Shown piece by piece: positions 43,612-55,496 of a stretch of 64,000 nt of DNA (position 1 is its first letter; every line of letters starts with the position of its first letter). Source of the DNA: Polyporus tsugae (Eukaryota > Basidiomycota > Agaricomycetes > Polyporales > Polyporaceae); contig JAHRBS010000004.1 of NCBI GenBank assembly GCA_024305745.1, positions 2,418,001 through 2,482,000 of the forward strand, written 5' to 3'. Both the position numbers and the translations under genes were made by a program. A model generated the notes under the pieces. The model was given only the letters and a program-made list of their open reading frames with translations. It did not search any database and was not told the DNA's origin.

Positions 43612-44196
43612 TCACCGGTAGCTGCACACGAACGTCGATCAGCACCCTTGGCTTCGAAACGCGGACAATGCGAATATACGTACGACTTCTGCCTGCGGGC
43701 ACGAGCACCGTGACCACCAAACTTCTTCGGCTCTGCTCTCCTGGGGTCGGCAATGAGGAGCGTCCGATCGTACGCAACAAGCTTCTTCTTCAGCTCAAGC
43801 GCACTCGCCGCGTCGAAGTACTTGGCATAGTACGCAACGACCGCCTTCGCGATCGCCTGGCGGAGAGCGTAAACCTGCGAAGTATGTCCACCACCCTTCA
43901 CACGAAGCCGAATGTCGATCGCAGAGAAAGCATCTTCGCCTGCGACGAGGATGGGCTCGTAGACCTTGAAGCGCAAGATCTCGGGCTTGAGGAGGGAGAT
44001 GGGCGAGCCGTTGATGTGAATGAGACCACGACCCTCCTTAGCGTGCGCAACTGCAGTTGCGGTCTATGTACGGGAGAGGAAGAGAGTCGTCAACGATTGA
44101 GAGGTTGTGGGGACAAGAATTTGCAAGACGGGGCGATGAACGTGGACATACCTTCTTTTTGCCGAAAGTCTGAACGGCCTGCGTTGCGGGTGCCAT
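43612..44196 (-). CDS. RPS16: 40S ribosomal protein S16 (uS9)
   Basis: Small-subunit protein whose C-terminal tail contacts P-site tRNA. Exon 1 encodes [15 protein letters not shown]. Exon 2 begins [20 protein letters not shown], then [18 protein letters not shown], then [19 protein letters not shown], and [21 protein letters not shown] last intron (GTACGT to GTGCAG) splits the tail, adding only a few bases to finish QKSYR and the stop at 43612. The invariant C-terminal Arg is therefore on its own tiny exon. Length is about 145 residues, normal for the family. Confidence 0.96.
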
Positions 44197-44600
44197 TTTG
44201 TCGTGTGATTGGGCTGTTGTGAGGCTATGGCGGGCGATGGAGGTCAGATCAAAATTCCAGAAAGGTTGCCCAAGTCAAGTGCGGGGAAAGGTCATCCGAG
44301 GTCATCCAAAGCCGCGGGATGCAATCCAGCCGTCGTTCGGTCCTCCTCCACAAATCTCTCCCAAAAGGTTCAACGGTTCGACCCGTAGTACCCTCCTGAA
44401 GCACCTGGACATCAAAGAATGAAAACTCACCCCTACGAGGTTTGAGGTTTGCTGGACGGCGTGTATGATGACCGACTCTGGAGCCCTGTGCCAGAAATCA
44501 CACGTCACGGCCACCCCAATCGAGTAATGTCACAACGTCACAGACGTGTCACCAACATCCATGGGCGCTAAGGACATTTCGAACGACTTTGGTGACGATC
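44197..44600. promoter_or_regulatory. Divergent promoter of RPS16 and mitochondrial L4
   Basis: 404 bases between the start codons of a cytosolic and a mitochondrial ribosomal protein gene. The layout allows co-regulation. No TATA box was seen. The repeated GGTCATCC(A/G) pair at about 44290-44310 is a minor feature with no known role. Confidence 0.45.
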
Positions 44601-45593
44601 ATGCTGGCTGCTGTAAGGCGTGCACTGGGGCAGGTTCGTCTTTCGGTTTATCTCGTTTTTGTTTCTTGAATTTAACTACTGTGCAGACCCCCCACCTTGC
44701 TCGGCGCCATCTCTCCACGATCGTCTCGTCTGCGGCCGAATCCCCCAGTGTCGAAAGCCTAGCAAGCCAAGGTCTTCGACAGACTACTGAAGCGGCTTCG
44801 TCGTTGGTAGGCCAAAATGCATCCGGAATCCTGCCTGTCTCATTCGCAGGTACGTATTCACTCGACTGCGCATGGCCCGCTTTGATTGATTGACCGAGGG
44901 GCAGGTGTTCGCCCCGTTTACCTTCAACTGTCTTCCCTGATCCGTCCTGAGGAAAACGTTGACCCCTCCGACGAACTTGTCGAGCTCGACCCCACTGTCT
45001 TCGACCATCCCATCCGGCGTGACATTCTTCACTTATGTGTCGTCCACTACCTCGACTGTCAACGGCAAGGAAGCGCAAGTACCAAGACGCGTGGCGAAGT
45101 CCGCGGATCCGGACGCAAAATTCGCCCACAGAAAGGCTCCGGTCGGGCACGTCTCGGTGATGGCCAGAGTCCTATGTTGCGTGGTGGAGGTGTCGCATTT
45201 GGACCTAGGCCACGCGACTTCGCGACGAAGCTCAACCGGAAGGTCATTGAGATGGGGATGCGGGTTGCCCTCAGTGCACGTATCAAGGAGCACTCATTGG
45301 GTGTCGTCCAGAGCTTGGAGTGGCAGGGGTTCAAGACAAAGGACTTGGAGACACGCATTGAGGAATTGGGCTGGAGGAGGACTCTGTTCGTTACCGGCCA
45401 GGAGAAGATCCCGGAGGGGTTGAGGAGAGCGGGCGGGAATCTGTCGGGCATGGACATTGTGACGGCAGGGGACCTCAACGTTTACCATGCGTTGAAGTGG
45501 CCCCGTCTCGTGCTGGATCTCCAGGCTGTTGAGTGGTTTGAGAAGGCGTTGGGTAGATCATCGGGAGTTTCTCCTCGGGATTACAGCTTGTGA
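44601..45593 (+). CDS. MRPL4: Mitochondrial large-subunit ribosomal protein L4 (uL4m)
   Basis: Exon 1 is MLAAVRRALGQ. An intron (GTTCGT to GCAG) leads to TPHLARRHLSTIVSSAA, completing a basic mitochondrial presequence. Another intron restores SFAGVRPVYLQLSSLI. The next is the L4 core: DIVTAGDLNVYHALKWPRLV near the end and, before it, GSGRKIRPQKGSGRARLGDG, the conserved loop that reaches into the ribosome exit tunnel. FGPRPRDFATKLNRKVI follows it. The long last exon runs to 45593. About 280 residues after the presequence fits the family. No other paralog is in the window. Confidence 0.93.
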
Positions 45594-45902
45594 TTACACT
45601 ACTGGGTGCAGGTAATGCTAATATACGACATAATCTCCGCATTGAAACACTTTTTATCTTCGCTGTCGCGTGCGGGACCGGCGACCGCTCTGCTATCGTA
45701 GTCAGTGTCTTTCTGACTTCAGCGAGGTGGAGAACCCGAAGCGCGCAGGAGCAAGGTCGCACGCGTTCACGTGATGCGACGCGTGGTCGCACTGCAACGC
45801 GCCGAGCTGACTTGACTCCTTTCCCCACCATCCTCGTCACCGTCCGCAAGGTTCAGCCCCATCGTCCACCCCTTCTCCTCTCTTAATACACCGATTTCTA
45901 CC
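45594..45902. promoter_or_regulatory. RAD51 promoter with paired MluI cell-cycle boxes and an E-box
   Basis: Two ACGCGT elements (MCB) lie at 45761-45766 and 45779-45784, with a palindrome TCACGTGA at 45767-45774 directly between them. All are 118-142 bases upstream of the RAD51 ATG. In yeasts, MCB boxes are bound by MBF and drive G1/S transcription of DNA synthesis and repair genes including RAD51. The remaining 300 bases hold the MRPL4 3' flank. Confidence 0.65.
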
Positions 45903-47157
45903 ATGAGTTCCCCGTCTCCTTCGCAAGACCAAGAAGAGCAAGAGGTTCATGTCTCCGGACCACTTCTTGTGGATAAGCTCTCGGAATACGGTATCACAGT
46001 GCAGGATATCAAGAAGCTAACCGAAGTTGGCCTACACACCGTCGAAGCCGTTGCGTACACCCCCAAGAAGAACCTCATGGCTATCAAAGGCATTTCTGAG
46101 CAGAAAGCTGATAAGATTCTCACTGAAGGTACGGTGCTCTAGTACCTGGTCGACATGCGTGAACGAGACTAAGCAGGATCAACCTTGCATAGCTTTAAAG
46201 ATAATTCCCCTCGGTTTCCAAAGCGCCACTGAGGTCCATGCACGCCGTTCGGAACTCGTACACATTACCACCGGCTCGAAGAATCTCGACGCGCTCTTGG
46301 GCGGAGGAATCGAGACCGGCGCGATCACGGAGTTCTTTGGGGAGTTCCGTACCGGCAAGTCCCAGATCTGCCATACACTCGCCGTGACATGCCAACTTCC
46401 TGTCGACATGGGCGGAGGAGAGGGAAAGTGCCTTTACATCGACACCGAGGGGACCTTCCGTCCGGTACGACTGCTGGCCGTGGCCGAGAGGTTAGGCTTG
46501 AACGGAGAGGAAGTGTTGGACAACGTCGCTTATGCGCGCGCATACAACGCGGACCATCAGCAGCAATTGCTGACGTCTGCGAGTGCACTCATGTCCGAGT
46601 CGAGGTGGGTGATCATTGTCGGCTATATGCGCGCTTTCCAACGTCTGAGCTGTTCAAAACCAGGTTTTGTCTTTTGATTGTCGACTCTGCCACTGCGCTA
46701 TACCGAACGGACTTCAATGGGCGTGGTGAGCTCTCGGCAAGACAGTCTCATCTGGGGAAATTCCTTCGCACGCTGCAGAGGTTGGCGGACGAGGTAAGTA
46801 AAGTCTTTCCTGGTTTCATGTGGCGAAAACTTACCATTTGGCTTCAGTTCGGCATTGCGGTAGTCATTTCGAATCAGGTCATGTCAAATCCCGACGGCGC
46901 GGCAGGACCCTATGCGGCGAACGAGAAGAAGCCCGTTGGAGGCAACATTCTCGCCCACGCATCGACAACTCGGTACGTCCCTCGCATACCATGTTTAGCT
47001 TCACGATCTCATCCTTCCATCTACTTGTAGCGTACAGCTCAAGAAAGGTCGAGGCGCGAACCGTCAAGCCAAGATCTATGATTCACCATGCTTGCCGGAG
47101 TCAGAGTCGACATTCGCGATCCTCAATAGCGGTATCGGAGACCCTGAGGAAGAGTAG
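45903..47157 (+). CDS. RAD51: RAD51 recombinase
   Basis: RecA-family ATPase that forms filaments on single-stranded DNA for strand exchange. Exon 1, [19 protein letters not shown], has the N-terminal helix-hairpin-helix region with [18 protein letters not shown]. The second exon contains the Walker A motif [15 protein letters not shown], then [16 protein letters not shown] and [17 protein letters not shown]. Walker B is [15 protein letters not shown], and the DNA-binding loop follows as [13 protein letters not shown] and [13 protein letters not shown]. The last exon gives [20 protein letters not shown], ending GIGDPEEE at 47157. The PIGGNI-like block and DSPCLPE favour RAD51 over DMC1. About four introns; the one at 46130-46193 falls after ILTE in the usual place. 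Confidence 0.95.
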
Positions 47158-47540
47158 AATTTCCATCCTGGAATTGGTCTTGGTCACATTCGGATGTACT
47201 TTTAGGCTTTCGTTCATCGCTGTATACCTGCACGCACGCTACATTATTCTGTATGGCTACCCCACGGATGTTAACGAATGGACAGCATTGATACATTACG
47301 TTCATGACTCCCCTCCACGTGAGCTACAATTACAACGAAATACACAGATCTACAGTGGTTGAACAGTCAAGTGCCAGTTGAATGTGCGAGGACGGGACCA
47401 GTTGAGTGATCTCCAACGAGGAATGTGAAGCAGGGATGATGCCTACGAATGCAAGAGGTGCCGTCCGTGTGAGGGCTTTTCAAGGGGGATGGCGATAGGG
47501 AAGAATCCAACGCAATGCATGTGGTAGGGAGAGAGGAGCT
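47158..47540. other. Convergent intergenic region between RAD51 and SER3
   Basis: About 380 bases of shared 3' flank. It is moderately AT-rich near 47190-47350. No gene or repeat is recognised. Confidence 0.45.
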
Positions 47541-48984
47541 CTACACAAGCAGCCGCGTGAGGATGTTCGCGCTGGTTTTACTGATCTGGTCCCGGAGTGC
47601 ATTAACGTCTCTCCCGCTGACGTCCGCAATATCCGCCATGAGATACGCGATTTCGCCCTTCGAGTCTGTGTACTGTTTCTCTACGTTGAACGGCGAGAGG
47701 ACCTCGTTGACCTGGCGCAGCACACCGGGGATGTTGTTGTGGACGTAACATACGCGGATGTGGTTGGGCTCCTCGAGGGTGATGGCGCGGAGGTCGACCT
47801 CGGGGAAGTTGACAGCACCGAGGGTAGACCCGTAGTTGAGGTAGTGGGTGACGGCCGACGAGACCTCCTCTCCAATCATGCGCTGCGCCTCCTCCGTCGA
47901 ACCACCAATGTGCGGCGTGAGGATGACGTTCGGGAGCGAACGCAGAGTACTACCCCACGCGTTGAGCTGGTCATCAAAGGGCGCGCCATTCGCGCCTGGT
48001 TCCGCGGGGTATACGTCAAGGGCAGCACCGGCGAGGTGACCAGATTTGAGAGCCTCGATCAGGGCGGGGATGTCGACGCACTTGCCACGAGCGTTGTTGA
48101 TAAGGTACGAACCCTTCTTCATCTGTGCGAGCTGCGCCGTAGAGATCATTTGCATGGTTTCGGGGAGCTCGGGAACGTGGAGGGTGATAAAGTCCGACTC
48201 GGAAAGAAGCGCGGCGAGGGATTCCACCTGACGTGCAGACCCCAGGGGCATGAGGTTGGAGACGTCGTAGAAGAGCACACGCATTCCTAACGCCTCGGCA
48301 AGGACGGAAAGCTGCGAGCCAATGTGTCCGTAGCCCACGATGCCGAGGGATTTTCCGCGAACCTCCCAGCAGCCCTTGGACTGCTTGTTCCAGATGCCGG
48401 ACTTCATCTCGAATGCACGCTCGAAGTACTGGCGCGAGAGCGCGATAACCTCGGAGATGACGAGCTCAGCGACCGAGCGGGAGTTGGAGAAGGGCGAGTT
48501 GAAGACGGGGATACCCGTTTTGGATGCATTCAGTAGGTCGACCTGATTGGTGCCGATGCAGAAACATCCGATCACCAGGAGCTGCGAGAGACAAGCTTGA
48601 GTTGTCGTATGTGCGATGAGGCACCACAGGTGAACACACCTTTGACGCAGCCTTGAGCACACGTTCGGTGATTTTAGTCTTACTCCGGATACCAATGGCA
48701 TGGTAGGAACCAATCTTCTCCACGAGCTCGTCCTCGGACATGGCCTTGGTCGAGTGGTCGACATGGAAGCCCTGAGCACGGAAGGCCTTGACGGCTTCCT
48801 GGCTAATGTTTTCGAGGATGAGGAGCCGGAGGTCCTCGTTGTCTATGGGATGAAGAACCTTGGGCTTGCGAATGGCAAAGTTGACGGAGTCCTTGCGAAG
48901 CAGCATGCGGTCGTGCAGGCTACTGGAGGTGATAGGGGATGTCGAAACGGCATGGGTACTCGGGATGGAGATGGCAGAAGACAT
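47541..48984 (-). CDS. SER3: D-3-phosphoglycerate dehydrogenase
   Basis: First enzyme of serine synthesis: oxidises 3-phosphoglycerate to phosphohydroxypyruvate with NAD. The start, MSSAISIPSTHAVST (ATG at 48982-48984), is followed by a leader and LRLLILENISQEAVKAF. One clear intron splits VLKAASKLLVIGCFCIG near 48585-48650. The NAD-binding loop is GKSLGIVGYGHIGSQLS. Catalytic residues are in NNARGKCVDI (Arg), PAEPGANG (Glu region) and LTPHIGGSTEEAQ (His). An ACT domain closes the protein: HIRVCYVHNNIPGVLRQVN and GEIAYLMADI, ending TRLLV. The ACT domain suggests serine feedback inhibition. The length, about 475 residues, matches fungal Ser3/Ser33. Confidence 0.95.
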
Positions 48985-49258
48985 GTTGGTGATGGGGGAG
49001 GTTTGGGGAGGGGAGACGGTCAAGCGAAGGGTCTTTGGGAGTCGGTGACTCCACTACAGAGTTGGTGGCATATGTAATTCGGAATATCATGGGTGCAACT
49101 TTGTGGATGAGATTAGATTAGATGGTCATTGATTGCTAGACTCAATCCGGACGGTCCTGCCCAAATCCGATCTCGCTCAGGACTCCAAGTCAGTGGCATG
49201 TCCGAGTCCGACGACACAGTCCCCCGCGCCTTCAACCCACAGGTTCTCCACGCCCACC

Positions 49259-51004
49259 ATGGGTCTCTACCTCCTCGACTACGGGGCAGGCAACGTCCAG
49301 AGCCTTGCTAACACCCTGACCAAGCTCGGGCACGACTTCCGTTGGATCTCATCCCCTGCTGATTTCGAAAAGGCTACGGTCAGTCATCGCCCCGTCCGCC
49401 GACGTTGCGCCCCTCACACCTTAGCTGACGCGTCTATGTAGAGTCTCATATTCCCTGGGGTCGGTGCCTTTGGCAGCGCCATTGATGGCCTCGTAGCACG
49501 CGGTCTCTTCGAACCCCTTCGCGAATACATCGCGTCGGGGAAACCGTACTTCGGGATCTGCATCGGCATGCAAGTCCTGTTTCGCTCGTCCATAGAATCC
49601 CCCTCGTCCAAGGGCTTGGGGGTCATCCCCTCCGAAATCGGCATCTTTTCCAACACGGACAAGTCTGTGCCCCACATGGGCTGGAATGCCGTCGAGCCTC
49701 TGGACCCGGAGGAAAAGGCGAACGAGGGACTCGACCCACGCTCGACCTACTACTTCGTCCACTCCTTCCGCGCGGTGTATGACTGGGAGCGTCCCGAAGT
49801 CGCCCAATGGGCCCACGCCATCACGCAATATGGTCAGGAGGTGTTCTTAGCGACCGTACAGAAGGGCAACGTTTTCGCCTGCCAATTCCACCCCGAGAAG
49901 TCAGGCCCTGCAGGGCTGAAGGTGCTCGACGCTTGGCTCAAGCAGTCAGAAGTGGAGCGTGCGACGAGCCCGCCCACACCCCGCATCCCGCGTCCTCCGA
50001 AGCCCCAGGACGGATTCACGAAGCGCGTCATCGCATGCATGGACGTCCGCTCAAACGACGACGGCGATCTCGTCGTAACGAAGGGTGACCAGTACGACGT
50101 CCGGGAGCGCTCCTCTACCACCGTCGACGTCGCGGGCGCGGTCCGCAACCTGGGCAAGCCCGTCGAGCTTTCCGCGCGGTACTACGCCAACGGCGCCGAC
50201 GAAATCTGTTTCATGAACATCACGTCCTTCCGCCACTCGCCGCTCCTCGACCAGCCCATGATCGCCATCGTCCGCGCCGCCGCCGAGACAGTCTTTGTTC
50301 CCCTCACCATCGGCGGCGGCATCAAGGACACCATCGACCCTGACGGCACACCCCACTCCGCCCTCGAGGTCGCCGGTGCGTACTTCCGCGCTGGGGCCGA
50401 CAAGGTCAGCATTGCGACCGAGGCCGTCTTCGCGGTCGAGAAGATGCGCGAACGGCCCAGCGCAGACGGCATCGGGGAGGGCGACGGGACGAGCGCGATC
50501 GAGACGATCGCGCATGCGTACGGCCGCCAAGCCGTTGTCGTCTCCGTCGACCCGCGCCGGGTGTACGTCGAGCCCGACTACGCCGGTCCGTACAAGGACG
50601 AGCTCGTGTTCGGGAAGCCAGACGGCCCAGAGACGGAACGGGGCAAGGCTTGGTGGTACCAATGCACCGTCCGTGGCGGCCGTGAAGATCGGCCGCTTTC
50701 GGTCGTGCAGCTTGTCAGAGGCGTGGAGAAGCTCGGCGCCGGAGAAGTTCTCCTCAACAGCATCGATCGGGACGGGACCGGGGCTGGATACGACCTCGAC
50801 CTCATCGCGCTCGTCCGGCGCAACGTGAGGATACCCGTCGTCGCGAGCAGTGGAGCGGGCAAGGCCGAACACTTCGTCGAAGTTTTCCAGAAGACGGGAG
50901 TGGAGGCCGCGTTGGCTGCAGGCATTTTCCATCGCAACGAGGTTGGCATAGATGAGGTCAAGGCCGCGTTAACGGCGGCCGAGATCAGCGCGCGGACGGT
51001 TTGA
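49259..51004 (+). CDS. HIS7: Bifunctional imidazole glycerol phosphate synthase (glutaminase-cyclase)
   Basis: Fifth-step enzyme of histidine synthesis, giving IGP and AICAR. The glutaminase half starts MGLYLLDYGAGNVQSLANTL, with one intron (about 49379-49440) before SLIFPGVGAFGSAIDGL. The catalytic Cys is in FGICIGMQVLF and the His/Glu pair in CQFHPEKSGP. A linker rich in Pro leads to the cyclase barrel: KRVIACMDVRSNDDGDLVV holds the first catalytic Asp and LLNSIDRDGTGAGYDLDL the second. LTIGGGIKDT and VVASSGAGKAEHF bind phosphate. All catalytic residues are intact and the total, about 560 residues, is normal. Almost all the gene is one exon. Confidence 0.97.
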
Positions 51005-51530
51005 ACCCAATGTCATAGTGCTTAATGTATCAACATTCAAATATTCACTGGTCTCGTACAGAGCTCATCGTCGCTCCAAGCGTGCGTATTCGTTGCAGGA
51101 AACCGTTCAGCTCGGCATACATACATGAGGTAGTAATTGAGGGCCGGGGAAAGAAATGTGACACGGTATGGTAAGATGAGGAAACTAAACGAACCAAGGA
51201 GCAGAGCTGGTGAAGAGACACCATCAAGGTTGGTATCAAGCGACAGGGATCGTGGAATCATTAGGTCGAGGACGGAAAGGGGTGGGGAGGGACGTTGAAA
51301 GAGATACATAAGTGCGAACGACGAAGAGGTACGGGGGAAGAGGGTAAATTGCGTGCGGGTAACACACTGGTAGAGCCCCCCTAGAGATATACAGCCATGT
51401 AATGGTAGCGTACATGGCACAGGCCGCGATGGGCTCTGGAAACAAGTACAGTCAATCGGTTGGGAAGCATACAATCATGGTACTCGGTCATGAGGCGTAC
51501 GATCATGGCATGAGGGAAGACAGGATCACT
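51005..51530. other. Convergent intergenic region between HIS7 and PAL1
   Basis: About 525 bases. Short frames on the minus strand lack codon bias. GTAC/ACGATCATGGC-like short repeats at about 51470-51505 (TACAATCATGGTACTC and TACGATCATGGCATG) are minor. No gene is supported. Confidence 0.4.
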
Positions 51531-53123
51531 TTACTTGGCACGACCCTTGACCAATCCCACCTTCTTCAATAGGCTGGTCTTCCGCCCGAGGCCGGCACCA
51601 CCCATGCCCACCTCCCCGCCGTCAAAGTAACCCTCACCATACTCGTTCGAAGGAGAGCCTTCCTTCGGAGGGGTAATAGGGAGAGACTTGTCCTTCTTTG
51701 CCGGCACATGATCGACATAGACGAATGGCTCATCATTGGGGCTAGTAGCCATGTTGGCACCGCGGCCAAACCGTCCTAGAAAGGATCCTTGTGAGCGATG
51801 TGTTGGGCGACTAGGCGTACGGCCTTGTGGCGATGAAAGGTGTCGCGAAGGTCGCCAATGCTCACCAGAAGGACCGGGGGACATCTCGCGTCTTCCCTTG
51901 TCTTCGTATGAACCAACGGGAATGTTCGGCGAATCACGCATCTTGCGGATGCGTTGCATGAGAGACTTGTTTCGGCGAGGCGCGTTTCCACCGGGACTCT
52001 CGAGTCCCGCGCTCGCGGGCGACGGTGGTCCGTTGTCGAGTTCGCCCTCAGGAACGAAGATGGGTTGAGGCGGTGGAATGCTGCGCTTTACTGGACGGCG
52101 AGCAGGGGACGGATGATTTTCCTCGAGATACTCCCGGTATACATCGCGAGCGTCTCGCCCGTCCTTGGTACGCCTCGTAGTTCCGGTACCACCCCTAGCG
52201 TGCTCTCCGCTCTGTCGCGAGGTGGCACCGCCGCCTGCAGAGAAGTCCTCGAAGGGCTCCGGCTCATGGATTCCCCACGCTTCTGCAATGGCGTCGTACT
52301 TCTTCTTAGGGGCCTCGTAGGGGATGAAGACGTCGGCGGACTTGGGCTGGACGGGTTGGGCGGTGTTCAACGCCTGCTGGTCAGCCTCGTGGCCTGCGCT
52401 CCAAGCCAGCATGGGTGCTTTGGTCCGGTGACGGTTACGGGATGGCGCGCATGCATCGAAAGGACCGTCGTGGTGGAACACTGGTAACAGAAAAATGCCC
52501 TCAGATGGTCAGGAACTGCGACGAGGATAAAATCAACACAACGCACTTGGGCCAACGCCAGAGAAGTCTAGTCTATCGATGACATCAGCATGAGAGGAGC
52601 CTTTCTTCTTGCGGCCGGATTTGCCCTTGTCCATAGCGTTTGGGGCGGGGTCTTGAGAATGGGAGCGCCTCGGGACAGGTGCGGCTGTGGGACGAGCGAT
52701 AGTAGGACTAGATGGTCGGTGCAGGGGAAGAGGGGAAAGGAGCCGACGAGCGGGAGGAAACGTTGATATCAACAGAAATCGGCGGCTACGGCAGAGATGG
52801 TTGACTTACGGAGGGAGTTCGGTTTGACTCCGACCAACCCTAGCGCGGGGAATCTGATCTGCTCCCCGCACGGTGACGGTGTCTCGAACGGCGTCCATGA
52901 TGTTGACCCGATTGCCGGTTGAGGGGCGGTGAGGGGGTTGCGGCTTGGGGACGTGTTTGGGGGGAGGAGGTGGTGGTGGACGAGGAGCGGAAGGATTGAG
53001 AGGGGCGTTCCTGGAGAGAGTGGGAATGCCATATGAGGAGTAGGAGATGTTGGAGGGGTCGTTGAACGGATCAGGGTTGGCCGTGGCCGATCTGTGCCGG
53101 GACTGATGCTTTGAGACTTGCAT
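51531..53123 (-). CDS. PAL1: Pal1-like cell morphology protein
   Basis: Cortical/endocytic-site protein needed for polarised shape in fission yeast. The start, MQVSKHQSRHRSATANPDPF (ATG at 53121-53123), is followed by a Pro-rich N-terminus. After an intron comes GKSGRKKKGSSHADVIDRLD. The next exon begins near 52481 with FHHDGPFDACAPSRNRH and KAPMLAW, together the Pal1 core (PF08316). DVFIPYEAPKKKYDAIAEAWG is also family-typical. The remainder is low complexity, Ser/Pro/Gly/Arg-rich, ending LLKKVGLVKGRAK at 51531. The NPF at position 18-20 could bind EH-domain endocytic proteins, an inference. It is in tandem with the MetE-like gene. Confidence 0.88.
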
Positions 53124-53662
53124 GATCTGTTGCCTAGTCGCGAGTTGCGACGGTACTATGTAGTGATGATTGAAGTACCAGAAGTTGCGACACTGAGTGA
53201 AGGCTCGGTCAGGAGGACCTTCGTTTCGGCAGTCGCAATTCTCCCACGCCAAGAGAGCCCACAGGTCTGTAGGCCGAGATTAATCTACAATCGGGTGCGA
53301 AGGCCTGCGAAGGCGGGGCAAGTGAAGGAGGAGATGAAGAAAGAGAGCGAACGGGATGGTGGAGGTCTAGAGAGAAAGAGAGCCAACGAAAATAAACCAG
53401 CGGCCGGAGTCCGAAGGCGAGACACCCAGGCAAGAGCCCGAGCCTTATCATATGAGCACAGTCAGCCACATACTCCACAGGGGACTCGGACCCTCCCTCT
53501 GCCCTCGCAGCCTCACAAAAACACCCAGCGTTCACCCATTTCGTCGTTGCCGTCGTACATCTGCGCGATACTAGCGACAGTAACAACACATCCAACCAAC
53601 AAAAGATTTCAGCGTCGACCCAGCACAGGCGCAATGATGTCATCAAGCGACAACCCGACAAC
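53124..53662. other. Intergenic region: PAL1 promoter and MetE-like 3' flank
   Basis: About 540 bases between two minus-strand genes. Frames of 180-210 codons exist on both strands across this stretch but lack motifs and conflict with each other. They are treated as chance. CT/GA-rich runs at about 53320-53400 suit a PAL1 leader. Confidence 0.45.
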
Positions 53663-55496
53663 CTAGCCCCAGATCTGCCGCGCGGCCTCCACCACCAATC
53701 CCAGCTTCTTCTTCTCCTCCTGTGCACAGCCCCGTTGTTAATACACGCATATGGCACTGCAGCAAGCGGTGGGGCCCACCTCTTCAGTGAGAGGATTGCC
53801 CTCAAACACCGACGCAAATCCACACTGTGGACTAATAGAGATCCTGCACGCAACGCAGTCAGCCGCCAAACTAGTGGCGTACAACTGAAAGCCGCTCACT
53901 GGCCAAGTGCCCCCTCGTATGTCCGCCGCGGCTCATGCTCCGAGTCTGACATGATCTCGGCCGCTCGTCGTACTCGCCCCTTGACTGTCTCAATGTCCTC
54001 CAACTGGCATTGTGGATTTCGTCAGCCACGCAGGCCGCCTGTCAAGATGATTGCTCACTGTGCCGCTCTTCGTAGTAACAAGACCGAGAACCACATGCTT
54101 TCCAACAGGGAGGAAACGCAAGGGCTCCAACCCTCCGGCACGATCCGTATCGTACTCCAGCTACGGAATTGAAGGATATCAGACTCTCCTCTCCTTCTCC
54201 TTTGAGTGGATACTCACATAAAATACATCCACGTCCAAGTTCTTCAGGAGCTGCTGCGCCACGCGATCGTAACCTCCTTCCGAAAAATGCATACCCTGTC
54301 CGGATACGCAGTTAGCGCGGAACATGTAAACACGATGTGATAGGGTTATGAGGGACCTTCATGTTCCCCCGGCAGGTGTGCACCCCAATTACCAGGTCAG
54401 CCGGGCGATCTGCGGTGACCCGGTTGTAGACGTCGATGTGCGTCTTCAACAGCTGTTCCCGATCCACGCCGGCGGCCTCCATGCCCGCAATCGTCACCTC
54501 TGAGCAGTAGAACGCAAAACCGGGATCGTCAAACTGGATACGCCGGCAACCCAGCTCGTAGAGGTCCTTGATCTCTTCGCGGAACACTTTCACGAGGTCG
54601 GTAAAATACTCCACTGGGATAACACATGCATCAGTGTCAAACAATGACCAGCAAGACGATCGGTGCTCCCAGGGTGCTCCATACCATCGTTCTTGTAAAC
54701 CGCGTGGTCGTAGGTATGCTCCGAGCCGTGTCGCAAATGCATCCACGTTGGTCCGCACATCGTAATCTTGATGTTTGGGACATCCTACGTCACGTCGTGG
54801 CCACGTCACGAGCCTCTCTGCTTTCAATATATGTGCTGCACGAACCTCGGGAGCCACATGCTGCTTCAACGACAGAAACTCGTGTGCGTGGACAGGCTTG
54901 GCGCGACACAGCTTTCCCTACATGTGTCTTGGGGGTAAAGGGGTGGCGGTGAAAGAAAACCTGTAAACTGACCGTCGTTTTGGTTGACGTAAAACCTTTG
55001 ATCCCCATAGCGGAGAACATAGGTACGTAGGGCAAGTATGGCTGTCAGGCAAATTAAGCTTTCGATAAGGCCATTAATTGACGAGTAGATGACGGACCAT
55101 ATACTCCGTGAACGGACCTGTACCAACAATGAGCGATGTATGTCGTCACTGGTAGACGCAGTCACACTCACGGTCGGGAATGACCGTCATCCCTTCGACT
55201 TCCTCAAAGATTCCGTGGTTGTACACGGCTCTGAGGAAGGCAGGTTAGGCAGTGGACCACATTGTGGAGAGATCGACGTACCTTCGCACTTCGCCGTCCG
55301 TAAGGACAGTTAGGCCGAGATCCTTCTGCAACTTGACAATCTGAGGAATAACCTTATCTTCGAGTGCCTTGATATCCTCAATAGAACACTGTCCAGTATG
55401 GAAAGCAATGCGCTTCTCCACTAGCTCCTTAGGACGAAGGAGAGAGCCGACATGGTCGGCATGGGGGAAGAACTTTGCAACAGCCGGAGCAGCCAT
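53663..55496 (-). CDS. Short MetE-like (cobalamin-independent methionine synthase C-domain) protein
   Basis: Single-barrel relative of methionine synthase II. The start, MAAPAVAKFFPHADHVGSLL (ATG at 55494-55496), contains the HVGSLLRP opening of this family. It continues VKLQKDLGLTVLTDGEVRR. Later exons give CRRIQFDDPGFAFYC, then VIGVHTCRGNMK with the HxC zinc pair, then FSEGGYDRVAQQLL. Then LEYDTDRAGGLEPLRFLP and HVVLGLVTTKSG follow, and CGFASVFEGNPLTEE supplies the last zinc Cys after SPQ. The last exon ends VVEAARQIWG at 53663. All zinc ligands of MetE are present, so methyl or similar thiol alkyl transfer is plausible. The N-terminal half of full MetE is missing, as in a widespread uncharacterised family. 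The substrate is unknown. Confidence 0.8.

Noticed and set aside
53209..53853. A 214-codon minus-strand frame overlapping the PAL1 upstream region and the end of the MetE-like gene.
   Set aside because: It has no start ATG in good context and no motifs. It runs over the MetE-like last exons in another frame.
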